Source: Viridothelium virens
Lineage: Eukaryota; Ascomycota; Dothideomycetes; Trypetheliales; Trypetheliaceae
Assembly (NCBI GenBank): GCA_010094025.1
Contig: ML991824.1
Coordinates: 154,961 to 218,960, forward strand
Length of the DNA stretch: 64,000 bases
Direction: 5' to 3'
Each line of letters begins with the position of its first letter. Within the stretch, counting starts at the first letter, position 1. Under the pieces are notes generated by a model that was not told where the DNA came from, did not search any database, and worked only from the letters and a program-made list of their open reading frames with translations. Below, piece after piece: positions 1-12,400 of this stretch. The position numbers and the translations under genes were made by a program.

Positions 1-906
1 TGTGAATGGGAAGCTGGAAGTTGTCGGTACGAGGTTGTTGGATTGTGACTGTGAGGTAGGTGCTCGAGGTTCTGTAGATTTGTCCTCTGACTGCTGATTT
101 TGTCTGGAGTTTGCAGTGGGCGCAGGCAGGTTGAACAAGGATCCAGAGAAACCCGAGACGTTGTTATTCGGCGCGCTCGAGCCGTTCAAATTTGCAAATG
201 GATTGAGTTGGGTAGAAGTCTGGCTAGAACCGAAAGAGAAGCTTGTCGAAGTTGGTGCAAAGTTATGCGATTGTGACTGAGGTACGGTTGTAGGTGGAAA
301 CGATGAGGAAATTGAATTGTTAAAGCCGTTCGTCTGTGGTGCTGCCGGAGGCTGGGAAAATCCGAACTGAAAGCCACCGTTCGGTTGGTGAGGCTGTGAA
401 GTGGGGAATGCTTGTGATGGCGAACTGGAACCGGTGGTGGTGTTGTGATTCGGAGCGCTGAAATTCAGGTTTTCGAAGCCGGACGGCTGGAGCGAGGTGT
501 TCGGAGTGTGAAAGGACCTGCCGGCACGAGCGCTTGGCTTCTTGAAAGCCTTGATCCTAGACACCCGCAGAGAGGGTCATGGTCAGCGGAAGAGTTCAAT
601 AATATGACAGCTGAGAATCGAAGAATTGTTCAAGTGTCGGTGAAGAGGGGTTTTGCAATTCATCAAGCAATATCAACAATAGGCGCAATGCAACAGGGAT
701 CTAGCAGACTAGGACCTATCACCCGCCTATTGTCTTGACTCGAGGTATTGTTGTGTTTTGCCATTCATTGCTAATGGATCCACTTACTTCCGCGCAGCCA
801 GTTGCGCCGCCGTCGCTTGTTTCGGTGTATCGTTGGGAGTCGTGAAACCATCCGAGGACTGATTTGGCTCTCGACCCATCTGGGTCTCTGCTATGCGCTT
901 CGACAT
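1..906 (-). CDS. Nup2/Nup50-type FG nucleoporin, 5' part (3' part lies beyond the left edge)
   Basis: Two exons are visible: 906-788 and 556 to the edge, joined by a 231-nt GTAAGT...CTAG intron in phase 2. The N-terminus begins MSKRIAETQMGRE and after the splice continues AARKIKAFKKPSARAG, which resembles the start of Nup2/Nup50 proteins (M[AS]KR.A..Q followed by a basic KKP stretch that binds importin alpha). The rest is rich in Ser, Asn, Gln, Thr and Pro with scattered FG and FxFG-like units (FQFGF, FSFGS, FENLNF), typical of a disordered nuclear-pore protein. In this family the C-terminus carries a Ran-binding domain, which would lie off the window, so it cannot be confirmed. Expected role: mobile nuclear-basket nucleoporin helping to recycle importin alpha. 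The assignment rests on the N-terminal motif plus FG content. Another FG protein is the main alternative. Confidence 0.65.
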
Positions 907-1883
907 CTTGGAGACGGTTCTGCCAGGTCGGTCGGAGGTGTAGGAGTCGATTAGGAGAGAAGTCTAGGGAGGACCAAAAGCGACCGCCGGTATCCACGAT
1001 ACTTCCATGTATCTATCTTTCCAGTCTAAAACAACATGATCTGTTTTCCCTGGTTGACCTGGAGACTGTCGTTGCGACAGAGTGGTAATGTTGATGTTCG
1101 TGTTGTCGTTCCACTTCACATTTCTCCGCGATGCGATGTCACAGACGTTCTTCCATCTTGTCCGTGCGGGTGTTTTCGGTCCGTGCACTCACCTGTCGTA
1201 CCTTTCCTCCCGTACTCCGTCCTCCCAATTCGCCACGGAACGATGACGGAGCCTTCATGTCAATCCGTCCAACCAATGATTTCCTGATCATTTACGAGCA
1301 TCGCGTGGCGCGCAAACCTGGCTTTGGACAACACCTCAAATCCGGTCTTTGGCCCACCAAGGCGTCTTCATGATCCACTCCCGAACGCACCTAACAAAGA
1401 GCAGAAATAATGAAGGTGAATAGCGGATTGGGAACCAGCCAGTTGTGGACGTGAAGACAAATATTTATGAGAAGCAAGTAAGACTGGTTGATCAAACCTT
1501 CGATGATGCCACAAACTGCTGGCCCGGTCTTCAGATGCTGGAAACCTCAATGACTTCTCGCCGACGGACTGCCGCTCTATGATACAAAGAACACATCATA
1601 TCAATGCAACAAAAGCAGCATCAGTGCTGTTGGGGAGGGATGGGTATCTTCTCACGTCTTTATGGTAGGCTACACACGTGCTATGGGTGTCACAGTTCGG
1701 ACTGGCTGCAGGTGATCTCGACTCTTGATATCATGATACGATCATATTCCTACAATCTACCGAGTAATCTACGAATGCAAATATGCTATCCAGCATTCAT
1801 TGCCAGAATGCCCGCTTGGAACATGATCCATTTTGGATTTCCCTGTCAAGTATAGAAAACGTAATAGGATATCTCGATGAACG
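907..1883. other. Intergenic, upstream of the nucleoporin and downstream of SCP2
   Basis: No convincing gene is seen. Small open frames on both strands lack domain-like composition. A TACTCCGT motif lies at 1213-1220, one of several copies in intergenic DNA of this window. Confidence 0.5.
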
Positions 1884-2533
1884 TTATAGTTTGGCCTGGC
1901 TTTGCGCCTTCTTGAGGATGGGCTCCATCTGTATTGCGCGCAAGTCAGCACAGCAATTACAAACTCATCAAATATTGGCGTTATTTTCATACCTTCGTAG
2001 CCTTCATAACATCGCCTCTAACTTTGAGCTTGCCAGACATGAAAAGCTTCTGCGCATTGGCACTGCCGCTAATGAGTTTGGCGAAGTCGGCATCTGAGAG
2101 TACAAGGGTGACTGTGTAGTGAAGTCGTTAGCCCTTTATATCTTGGAGAACAGGATAACGAAAGCGAATATCCAACACTTCGTTCATAGAGTGACCCAGT
2201 ATTGTTGTGATAGTGTTTTGCTCAAATAGCAGATAGGAGCTGCAACATACCATTCGCCTTGCCACCAGGTGGTGCGGCCCCCTTACCAACCACGCCCTTC
2301 TCTTTGAGGTCAATATACCAGCTCTCTTCCTGGCCATTGTTCTTTAATGTGAATGCGAAGATTGCACCGCCTTTCTTTATGGCATCGGCGCGGTCTGCAT
2401 CATTGGCTTGAAGGGAGCTGTTGATGACATCGAAGGCCGCGGAGGAAGGGAAAGCATCTGCAAAGTCCATTCGTCAGGGAAAATTCCACAATGTTTGTAT
2501 GGATATGCACTATTCACCGTTCTTGAGAGACAT
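1884..2533 (-). CDS. SCP2 sterol-carrier domain protein, 128 aa
   Basis: Four exons: 2533-2518, 2457-2251, 2111-1993 and 1928-1884. The first coding exon is only 16 nt (MSLKN plus one base), so the start is easily missed. The product is a single SCP2 domain: residues ~6-40 (DAFPSSAAF...), a central GGAIFAFTLKN / WYIDLKEKG strand pair, VTLVLSDADFAKLISGSANAQKLF, and the C-terminal GKLKVRGDVMKATKMEPILKKAQ segment, ending in the tripeptide AKL. SCP2 domains bind sterols and fatty acyl chains in a hydrophobic tunnel and move them between membranes. A terminal AKL matches the PTS1 class, so peroxisomal import is likely, as for yeast and animal SCP2. Length and domain order are typical of the fungal stand-alone form. 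All junctions keep frame and use GT-AG. The family call is firm, and peroxisomal location is inference. Confidence 0.9.
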
Positions 2534-3127
2534 GGTCGATGAGTGGAATAGCGCTCGCTTGGTCACAAACGTCGGCGATGGAATGAAAAATTACAAAGTA
2601 TGCAAAGGGAAGAAAAGCAAGTCAATGTCGCTCGGAGCCAAAGACGCAAGCAAGGAAGATATAAAGGACCTCGGAAGTTTGGCTTGTAGTCAGATGGCGA
2701 GGTGAAAGCCACGAGCCGGCCCGTGGCATCATTGCTCGAGGCGCATGTGAAAGCGCACGTGAAGTGGCCGATTCGGATAGCTCACACGTGGGGTTCAGAT
2801 GAATTTCCATACCCACGGAATTCAGTATAGATATTTTAGCTTTCTGTCGTAACTGAGGAGAATTTGTCGTTCACTTCTCATTCAGTAATCATGGTGCCGG
2901 CGGTGCGACGTCAGGAGCTTACAGGGTAAGAAAATATGCATTACAAGAAAATCGTCGATATCATAAATACATTGGCAGCGGTCATTGAAACCGAAATCAT
3001 GAACAAGAATCCATGAGAAATACCGTTGCCTTCCATTTGAAGGAGGCCGGACCAAGTCAAACGCCACGATAGCTCACGTACTTTCCTTCGAGACCTGAGC
3101 TATTAGACTACCTCCCTCGAGGTTGGA
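2534..3127. other. Intergenic between SCP2 and the F-box gene
   Basis: This 594-bp stretch contains the SCP2 promoter and the 3' flank of the F-box gene. No coding signal or RNA gene is recognised. Confidence 0.5.
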
Positions 3128-4737
3128 TCAACGCCAAGAAAACACTGAGGTCTTCAATATTTTCCTCATGTGCTCTGCACTGGCCTTTGACTGTTCTTTC
3201 GGCTTTGGAGGGGGTACCGTTCCCTTCCCTCCTGCAAACAAGCGACCCAGGCTCATTCGACTGCGGTGTGACTGCTGTGGCTGCTGCGGTTGTGGTAACA
3301 AGCAGTCAACCTTGGTCGGGACAGGATCTACAGGACTGAAGACGATGGGCACGTCCATCACCTCCTCCTGTTTCCTCTTCCACTCGTCATTCCCAGAGAT
3401 CTGCGTCAAAGGCGCAAGTGCGTCGTCCCATGAGCCACTGCGCAGATGCACGTTCTCAAAAATCACATCGGCGATAGTGCGACGATGACGAGTTAGGAAG
3501 CCACTAATTTGCGAGGCATCCATGATCGCGTTCTCCAATTCCATGTTTTGGAGCTTCGGAAAGCGCAATGGTGCGATCCGCCGGCTCCGGATCAATGGGT
3601 GTTCTGTGGCTTCGGGCTGAATGCATGACTCGGTGTCGAGCGTAAACGGGTCAAGCCCACGACGCCCGTTCCATCGAAATGCGCAATGTGTGAGTGACGC
3701 TGAAAAATCTCGCAGGTAGGTGTGCACGACTTTCAGGTGATCCCTAGATGCCTTACTGTCGACCTTGAAGCTGTCAACTTGGACGACGAGCTTCTGAATT
3801 TGGGCCCATCTCCTTCCTGAACCCGGGGTAGAGCCATAGTTGTGCGTAGACTTGAGATAGAAAAGCCCCGCAGGATGTATAGGTGAGAGCGTGAGAGAGT
3901 CAAGAGACCGGAGTTGAGCCCGTTCAATAGCTATGCGTAGCGACACGAGCGCATAGTCAACCACGCTTCGTCGGTCTCGCTCAGCTGCTTGCTGGCCTGG
4001 ACAGCTAATCTTGACGTGCTTGAGAAAAGGCATTGCCGAGAAAGCGCGAACGAAGGAATTGACATTCGTCGCCGCATGAAACAGAGGAGGATACTGTTTG
4101 ACGACGAGGTCTGTCATCTCCCAGGATCCATACTTGAGCTCTTTCTTCTTGGTCTGTTCGGTAGATAGGACCTGAGGGACATATGTCAAGACCTTCTCCT
4201 CGCCGGTCGAAGGGTCCACCAAAGGCGGGAGGAATGTCTCTCCCGAGTGGGGAAGGTTGAATGACAGAGTCCGCACATGGTGACCAATTCTTTCGAGCGC
4301 CGCGATGTGAGCAGGTTTGGTAAATGTACTTGACTTGAATGTCACATTCACTTCCTCGAAAAGAGGTGCTGCAGCACGAACGCCAAAGTCATGACAAACC
4401 AGACGCAAATTGGCCAAATCGGACTTATCGAAGCATGAAACAAGCGATTCCCGACAATTATCTGACAACCAGAAACGAGTAAAGGCCGAGCTACCAGAGA
4501 GGACGATATTGCAGACTGAAGCGACGGAGCCAGAGGCTGAGAGATGTTTATCAGCGCAATGTTCGACTGCAAATAATAGCGCAACCTAAAATATAGGGCG
4601 CCATGTGCTGGCTGCTACTCACAAAGACTCGTTACACTTTCGATCTCTCCGAAAAGTAATCTCTTGGAACTCTTGGTCGACCGACTTGACACGCTACCAC
4701 TGCTCCTCGACGAAATGTCGTCAGAAGCATAACCCAT
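3128..4737 (-). CDS. F-box domain protein, about 517 aa
   Basis: The large exon reads to a stop at 3128 and carries an F-box core near residues 75-110 (SLVSCFDKSDLANLRLVCHDF), followed by a leucine-rich-like region with no kelch or WD repeats. The large frame has no ATG of its own near the F-box; at 4468 there is only a TTG. I therefore propose a first exon 4737-4623 beginning MGYASDDISS, Ser-rich, joined by a GTGAGT...TTTGCAG intron of 56 nt to 4566-3128, in phase, giving 517 residues. Two later acceptors in the same frame are also possible, so the first 30 residues of exon 2 are uncertain. The C-terminus is Pro/Gln/Lys-rich and low in complexity. F-box proteins dock substrates to the Skp1-cullin (SCF) ubiquitin ligase. 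The substrate is not predictable here. Confidence 0.7.
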
Positions 4738-6368
4738 CCGAACTAGAATTGAGTGGAGAGAGCAAAAAAAGCATCAAAATTGACAAAGCTCGATCGCGGG
4801 CAGTAGAGGAATCGGAATTCAGGAACGCTGCCATCATGATGGCACCCACCTTTTGACCAAACCAAACCGGCAAGGCTGGCTATCCCCACATTGGCTCTGT
4901 GGGTGTGAGTCACAGCGAGCGTCGGGCAGGCAAGTTGCACTTGTTTATGCAGCACTACCAATGTAGCTGGATGATGGTCTGTAGATTTCACGACCATAAC
5001 ACGTCTATACACGCTCGTGGGAGTGGCGTCGAAGCGTGTCGGCGGTGGTGAGTGGCCTTGGAACTGAGGGGGCTGGGGCTTGCGGCAGGCTCCCGCCCAG
5101 GGTCTCCCGCAGAAGTTTCATCCTGGCAAACACTCATCCAATCAAGCATCAAAGCATCTTGCGGTCTGCGAAACGGACGGCTTAGCTTGCATGCGCTACT
5201 GCGCAGAAATCCAGGAAGCGGGATGATCGATTGGAGAGAGAAGGATGTCGCTAGCTGTTTACGTTTAATAGACTTTGGGCTGCGCGTTAATCATATCGAT
5301 ATCGCGTGTGACGCGACTCGAAAAGGTATCGCCAACCGTTGAAACCGTTGATTGTCGGAAACAAGCGCGTTGTCTCATGTTTTGCTCGAGCAAGGCTTGC
5401 GGTAAAGTGGCTGCGTGGAAGAGCGCAGAAACTTCTTCATCAAGGATGGCTTATCGACGCGATTACCGGGGTGATCTATCCACCAAACCATGCGATGATC
5501 GCTGAATAGGAATTGCAAGAAGAACTAGAGACGATTGGGATATCTTTTGAAAACATTGTGATCTAATACTTTGCGATCTCTTGATCAAAAAGCCATTCGT
5601 GTTGTATTGACTGGAAACTGTAGGTTCTACTCCGTACAACTGTTATTGATATTGTACTACTCTAATATGCAACATCCTCGAAGTATGTGGTCTACCATGC
5701 ACAAACCAGAAGGCAAAGATTCTCAGCAGCACTGCGCTTGTATGTTTCGTGTAGAAGTCCATGCTAGGGAAACGGGGGTTCAACCGCGCAACGTCTAGCA
5801 AGTGCCAAGTTGAGCATTCAGTACTTGGTACTTATGATTTTTCGACACTCAAGCGATACAGTATGAGACGTGCGTTATCAACATTGTCATTGAACCAGCA
5901 TAGTTATTTAGCAAATTCCCATCCATTTACGCTTAATTTTCTAAAAACGTCCACACTCTCAACCTAGTCCGCAAGATGAGAGTTCGCTGCTTCAGAGCAT
6001 GGCCATGAGTATTCAGAACCTACCTAGCCTCCCCAATCGGGATCCTCACTGCCTGGTCGGCAAGAATCCCTGTCTGAGCATCGTCTCATAATACAGTAGT
6101 TACTAGAGGCCGCTGTCGCTATCATCTTGATGCGCAGTAATAGTTGCTATGAAGTATCACAGCTGCTCCTAATCTTCAGCCTTACCTCCGCCATAAGGGT
6201 GGCCTGCGGTACTTACGCCACGAAAGGAGGATACGCTTCGCTGCCATGACGCTTGTCAACCTGAGCCTGACATACTACGCGGTCTACCCATCCATACCTC
6301 GCGAGACTACCAGCACACAATCTGCTTGGATCCGAAGGCTTTTAGCCACCGAATCTTGCTAACACGAA
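4738..6368. other. Long intergenic stretch (1.6 kb) without a recognisable gene
   Basis: Short open frames occur on both strands but none has domain-like or codon-biased composition. The part around 5500-5970 is AT-rich. A TACTCCGTA motif lies at 5628-5636. No terminal repeats, target-site duplications or transposase motifs were seen. Confidence 0.45.
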
Positions 6369-8768
6369 ATGGCGAAACCGAATCTAGACATTTCAGCCAG
6401 TTCCCTCAACCTTGTACGAGCCCTTATTGACTTCCCTCTTACCGGTTCACTCGCGGAAGCTGGCCAGGAAACTTATAAATGGCTCGTACGCCAAAGCATT
6501 GATGAAGCTGGTTTCAATGCATGTCGCGACCTTGCAGCATCACTGGCCTATCCCAATGAAAGCGGAATGGAGTTGCAAAAGCATATTGAGGCAGCAGATC
6601 GGCAAATTCTGAAGCAGTTGAAGAAGGCTCCGCTCCAGCTGGTAGTCTCCGGATCCTTAGGCCGGCTGATCGGCCGTGATCCCGAGACAGTGTACATTGT
6701 CACTACTGTCTCAACAATGACACGATATCGGGATCCGGAATCTGTTGCAAGCATGCTATGCTCGATGATTTTGGACAGAGGCGGCCACGAAAAAGAAGTC
6801 GCTTTTAGATACGACATTCATCGAGCTCCGATGAAGGCCATCATTTCCAAAATCGTCGATAGCGTATACATTAACGTCGTCAATACCGGCAAAAATTTAC
6901 CAGATTTGCCAGAAGAGCTTCGTCAATTTCACAAACATCTCCTAGACGACAGGACCTTTGCGGGAATCGTGATGGGCGTGCAAAGAGCCGAAGGAGACGT
7001 AACTATCCGCAGCCAACGCTTCCTAGCTGATCTCTCGGCTTGGTTGTTCTTCCATTTTGATGGGACGTTTGAGATCAGCGTGCAAAATAGAATCATACTT
7101 ACCTCGGAGCTTGGAAGTGGGAATCGAGTCGTGAGATTAATAGTCAACAAAAGTTGCGCCGAGGCGTCAACATCATGCTGGGAAGAAGACAACTCTGTTG
7201 AAGCTTCTGTAACTACTGGTGACAAGTTCACGACATTCCTTCGCGGTTCGGCTGATTCTAGCTATCGCGCTCGTTCATTTGCAAGACAGCCTTTTTATCA
7301 TTTGGAAGACCTTATGACTGGGCCTCGAGGAACTAAAGTGGCATTATTGAAGCGAGCAGAAATGAATTCAGTCACCCATGCCGCCAAAATGGTAATGACG
7401 TGGATTTTTGAGATTCCACTCGAACCATGGAACACCAACGACGGACTGTGCTTCGCATTAGATCTGACTGGAGTTGATAAGACTCGCGTGGTGGGCGATC
7501 TTTTCGTTCGATATCCCCAGCTCTTGCAGCTTCATACTGGTGAAGTGACGATCCCCGGTCCTGTGTTTCGTAAGACAGAGGATGATGATAACACCTCGAA
7601 TAGTGAAGAAATCGAGGAAGAGTCTGGACGGCCGAAGGACAAGGTTACGACGGCGGGAAAGATTGTGACATATTTCCCAGTTCTGCAGGATGTAATGGAG
7701 GCCATTCAGAAAAGGTGCTCCTGTCGCCAGTGCAAGTCAGCTGCCGATCTAGATAACTGTAAACCCGGATGTCTTCGCGATGCCGCAATGACGCACTTCC
7801 TCCTCCTCTTAGGTCATGCTGTCAGCGATGCTGTCGGTGGTGTTGACGCGTCCGGCTTGTCAAATCCAACTGATCAAGTGAGATGCATGACTGCTTTGTT
7901 CGATGAAATTATCCAGCTGCAATGGATTCAATGGCCCACAGTGTTCGCGTTGGGAGCCTGTATTGTTTCTGGCATTGCATACTCAGAGTTTGGAAGGCGA
8001 CACCTGGATGGAGCCGAAAGCGGATCCTCACAGTGGGCAGCGGTCCAGTATGGAAGCTTTGTGGCGGCTGCAAGCTGGCTAGATATAGCTCAAGATCAAG
8101 AGAGGATTAAACCCTTTGCCTTGGATATCCTTGAAGGAACTATTCAAGGCGTTCCAGACGATTGTGGCCTCGTTCGATGCGAGAGAATGACAACTGACCT
8201 TTCGACGCTTTTCGCGGAAGGAAAATCGGAGGATGACGCACCTTCAATGGCGGGTTGGAGTTTAATCAAGGATTTGGACACAGTGGACGCTAATGTCTTT
8301 ACTGCCGTCTTCCGTGAGGACACTCACCTCTACCGCCTCATGACTACTGTACAAAGTGGCTCCTACATTCGAATAGTCGACCCCAGTACGGTTGCACGAG
8401 GCGTGCTCCACGCCAGGCGCCCCCATTGCGGTCATAAAAATCTCCACGAGAGCACTGGTATAGAACGCCAAAGCAAGGTCCATGACTTCGATTACGCGCT
8501 CGGGCATTGGAACTCAGAGAAGCCCCCAGCACTAGGTAATATAATCGTGATGTCAAAAACCTTAGACTCGCTAGTCAAGGTCAACACCTTACTGAGCTTG
8601 AGCTTCAATGGCGGCTACTGTATACTTCGTGACGCTGAGCATTGCTGTGTAAAATGTGCCCTTAAAGCCCTTGAAGGTTCGAAATCGTGGGACTTCGAGC
8701 GAATCGTCTCATATCGTCGTACGGATAGGAGACAGTTGGGAGTACGGAGAAGGGCAGGTGATACATAG
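6369..8768 (+). CDS. Uncharacterised intronless protein, 799 aa
   Basis: One uninterrupted frame runs from ATG 6369 to a TAG before 8769, a long intronless gene among intron-bearing neighbours. I do not recognise the family. There is no signal peptide or clear transmembrane segment; residues ~520-533 (VFALGACIVSGIAY) are the only moderately hydrophobic run. Residues ~405-422 are acidic (DDDNTSNSEEIEEESG). Residues ~447-466 hold a tight cysteine group, CSCRQCKS then CKPGC, and the C-terminus has a second one (HCCVKC near residue 758) plus PHCGHK near residue 685, so metal binding is possible. The N-terminal third (ETVYIVTTVSTMTRYRDPESVASML) looks globular. It is probably a fungus-specific protein. 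Function is unknown, and no catalytic motif could be named. Confidence 0.8.
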   Translation: MAKPNLDISASSLNLVRALIDFPLTGSLAEAGQETYKWLVRQSIDEAGFNACRDLAASLAYPNESGMELQKHIEAADRQILKQLKKAPLQLVVSGSLGRLIGRDPETVYIVTTVSTMTRYRDPESVASMLCSMILDRGGHEKEVAFRYDIHRAPMKAIISKIVDSVYINVVNTGKNLPDLPEELRQFHKHLLDDRTFAGIVMGVQRAEGDVTIRSQRFLADLSAWLFFHFDGTFEISVQNRIILTSELGSGNRVVRLIVNKSCAEASTSCWEEDNSVEASVTTGDKFTTFLRGSADSSYRARSFARQPFYHLEDLMTGPRGTKVALLKRAEMNSVTHAAKMVMTWIFEIPLEPWNTNDGLCFALDLTGVDKTRVVGDLFVRYPQLLQLHTGEVTIPGPVFRKTEDDDNTSNSEEIEEESGRPKDKVTTAGKIVTYFPVLQDVMEAIQKRCSCRQCKSAADLDNCKPGCLRDAAMTHFLLLLGHAVSDAVGGVDASGLSNPTDQVRCMTALFDEIIQLQWIQWPTVFALGACIVSGIAYSEFGRRHLDGAESGSSQWAAVQYGSFVAAASWLDIAQDQERIKPFALDILEGTIQGVPDDCGLVRCERMTTDLSTLFAEGKSEDDAPSMAGWSLIKDLDTVDANVFTAVFREDTHLYRLMTTVQSGSYIRIVDPSTVARGVLHARRPHCGHKNLHESTGIERQSKVHDFDYALGHWNSEKPPALGNIIVMSKTLDSLVKVNTLLSLSFNGGYCILRDAEHCCVKCALKALEGSKSWDFERIVSYRRTDRRQLGVRRRAGDT

Positions 8769-9450
8769 AGTATATACCTAGTATGTTAGGTATTTACCTG
8801 GATAGTCCTCAGCTGCAGATTCCAGCCCACATCCCACCGTACCAACGTTTGGCAAGCCCGTCAGATCTGTCGAACCAGCGGTAAGAGCCAAAATGCCGCG
8901 TGGAGCTGGACGGCTGAGACGGCTCTGGGGCTTCGCTTCTTGCAAGCGGCCGAAAAGGGACGGCCTCGGGGACGGCATCTAACGATGTCCGGCATAGCAG
9001 TGCACACATGCATGCACGAGATGGTCCAGAACACCAGCTCGACCTGGAGCTGGGATGCTTCCTCACCAAAACCGTTCATTTCTCATCGCCTTACCAATAG
9101 CATGTCCGCAAAGTCTTATTGAGAGGCGTTGCAAACTACATGTGGCTTGAACCATCTCCAGGGCCCCCTTGCCTTCTGCCCGACCCAATTCCCAAACTCT
9201 CCGTCTGCAACACCACCACCAAGACGACCCTCCTCACTCCTCTCGTTTTCCGCGACCGCTGCGTGACGCATTCGCGCACCTCTCGAGCCGTTCCTGTCGT
9301 TCACCTCATCGCTGAAGCCTGCAAAGGCTGTATTCATCATTGTAATGCGGCTCGAAGGTCTCCAGACTTGAGCGCGGCTCACTGGTGTCCTATATTTCAG
9401 ATCTTCGGGACTCCCGGGTTCAGAGGTCTCTGACCCGGCCTCGATGGGAT
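8769..9450. other. Intergenic, 5' region of the histidine kinase gene
   Basis: This 682-bp stretch contains the 3' end region of the unknown 799-aa gene and the kinase promoter. A TACCTAG-rich patch lies at about 8775-8800. No gene is supported. Confidence 0.5.
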
Positions 9451-12400
9451 ATGCTAAGGATGAGGATCCCTATTAGGGAGCAATTGGGCGTTGTCATTCT
9501 GTTTTGCACTTTGGTCGGCCTCGGCGTGATTGCCATCGCAACATGGGTTAGTTCGAGAGCCTCTTCTCATCTTTCTTGGACCCTAAGCGCTGATATGCAT
9601 AATTTATAGGTCACAAATCACAACTTGATCCTGAGTCTGAGGTTCGCATGATCCTTTACCCGATTACTCGCTCGCAATGCGTGTACTGACCTGTTGCGTA
9701 GGGAGCAACGCCTATCCATTGTCGCAAGTCTCAAAGCAGGTCAACTTGGCTCGAATTTCCAATTGATGACATCCTCGGTAAGGGCAGCATCCACACGTGT
9801 CCTCATACAGAATGCAGTCCAGCAATACAACAATGGCGACCCGACTGCCGCGAACTCGTCAGATGTCGAAGGTGATCTGAAAGCTGGTTTGCAGGGCGGC
9901 CAGCAATCTGCGCTCCTACTTCAGGCAGTGGTCTTTCCGAATCCTAACAATGGGGCAGCTCCGTTTGCTCCTTTATTAAATTCCACGGGAGATCAGATCG
10001 TTGGCACCATCCAGTTACCATATAATTATCCCAATGGCACCCCAGTCAAGCTTGGTGATGCAGGTGCTGGGTACCCGCCTGATTTGTATCCTAATATTAC
10101 ATTCTCCTCCAAGCCTGGATCTAGTGCAAAGGCAGTGTCCTACAACGGCCAAGACCTTACTCAGAGAACCCCACTCTTATTAGGACCCTACTCGATCAAC
10201 TCGACATTTGCCCTGATTTCAATTACCGAGCCAATCTTCAACGTCAATGCGACCACAACTGAAATACTGGGCTGGCTATCTGTCGTTCTGGATGCGAGGC
10301 TCATTCTCCAGGTGATAAACTCCCCCGTTGGTCTTGATCAGACTGGCATTGCCTATTTGATTGGTCCAGATAATGCAACCAACCACTTTCCACCAGGAGT
10401 TCTCTACAACTCCGGTCCAAGACCTTCGAGCTCGTCGACTAATGTGCGATTTGTGCTTCCTATTAATAGTAGTGAATCGCAACGCCATCCAGATCACGCA
10501 TATGGCTCACAAAATCCGGTATTTAGTGCTAGCAAATTTCCAGCGATCGAAAGCGCTCTAAGCGTCAATCAAAGTGCATTAATGAACGCGGGAAGTACAG
10601 CATCTGCAACTACTGAGAATGGGAGAACGGTGAGTGTAGGATATGCTATCCCTTCGACTTCAGTATGTGACTGGGTCCTGGTCGTTGAAGAAGAGAAAAG
10701 CGAGGTTTGGGCACCAATCAATCACCTGCGTAACGTGCTTCTGGCCTGCGTATTTGCTACTGTTGGGTAGGGAACGACACCTAATACTATTCTCTCAAAC
10801 ACCCTGGCTGATCTTGCGTGATAGTGGACTGATCATTCTCACATGGCCCGTTGCCCACTTTGCGATCCTACCGATTCGTCGATTGAGACTGGCGACTGCC
10901 AAATCCATACTGCCACCCGGCTATTCTGAGCAGGGTCGTAGTTTCGATGGCTTAGACGGATCCATCACGGCGGCAGCAGTCGGAGATAATGGGGAAAAAT
11001 CTGGTGGCACTGCCCATGCGTTGGCGCGAAGAGAAGGCTTACTTGCAAAAATCTCCAAGTGGCGAGATACGACTCAAGGCATTGATTCTTCGGACGGTAG
11101 TCATTCCAATCGTCGACGAGCTTTTAGGATCCCTGGAAAAGTGAAAGTTCGCAAACATTTTATTGAAGACGAACTCACAGACCTGACCGAGACATTCAAT
11201 GAAATGTCGGACGAATTGATGATACAGTATGAACGGCTGGAAGAGCGAGTCAAGCAACGGACTGCCGAGTTGGAACAGAGCAAGAAAGCCGCCGAAGCTG
11301 CGAATGAATCTAAGACACTTTTCATCGCGAATATCTCTCATGAGTTAAAAACGCCTCTTAACGGCATCCTGGGTATGTGCGCCGTCTGCATGTCTGAGGA
11401 AGATCCTATAAGAGTGAAGCGGAGTCTTGGCATAATTTACAAGAGTGGTGATCTGTTGCTAAACCTTCTAACCGATCTACTCACTTTCTCCAAAAACCAA
11501 GTTGGTCAACAGATTGCCCTCGATGAGAAGGAGTTCCGATTACGAGACGTCAGTGCTCAATTGCTCGCCATTTTTGACAAGCAGGCGAAAGAAGGGGGCA
11601 TAGATCTGCAGATCAACTTTCTGGGCCCTCTGGATATTAAAAACGAGGACGGAACTTCTACAGCCAGACCTCTGCCATTTCCGCAACAAATGGGACGAAT
11701 CAAAGACATGGTTCTCTTCGGAGATCAACAAAGAATATTGCAAGTCTTAATCAACCTAGTCTCTAACAGTCTAAAGTTTACACCGAACGGAGGTTCTGTT
11801 ACTGTCACCATTCGCTGTCACGGGATACTCGATGGAATGGGAAATAGTCGTACCGCCTCTTTCTCTTCCAAGATATCCAAGATGTCGGTTTCATTTTCTC
11901 CTCGAGCTGGAAGCGCGCAGCATCGAGGGCTGTCCGATTCGGGTCCTCCAACGCCTATGATTACAGCCACGGCCAATGAGATCAACGCCTTTGATAATAG
12001 ACGTGATTCGCGATCGCAGTTTGGCTCGGAGAGGTCGCCATCTCCTCCACCAGGTCGGACACTATTATTTGACTTTGAAGTCAAAGACACAGGACCTGGT
12101 ATCGCCCCTGGCCAGCAGCAACGCATCTTTGAGCCCTTCGTGCAGGGCGATCTTGGATTGAGCAAAAAATATGGTGGTACGGGGCTTGGGCTGAGTATCT
12201 GCAGTCAACTCGCTAAGTTGATGAGAGGTACCATCGGGCTTCAAAGTCAACTTGGTGTAGGGAGTACATTCACGATGGCAATCCCACTCCGGCACGTAGC
12301 AACGCGCGTGGACAGTGAGGCGAGCTCGAATGTAGACGTACCGTTGTCGCGGAATAGCAGTGTCCATGCAGAGGAGCCAAGTTCACTAAAGGCTCCCCCG

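Noticed and set aside
5760-5830. GGTTCAACC-type sequence as a tRNA T-arm
   Set aside because: No matching anticodon arm, D-arm or acceptor stem could be folded around it.
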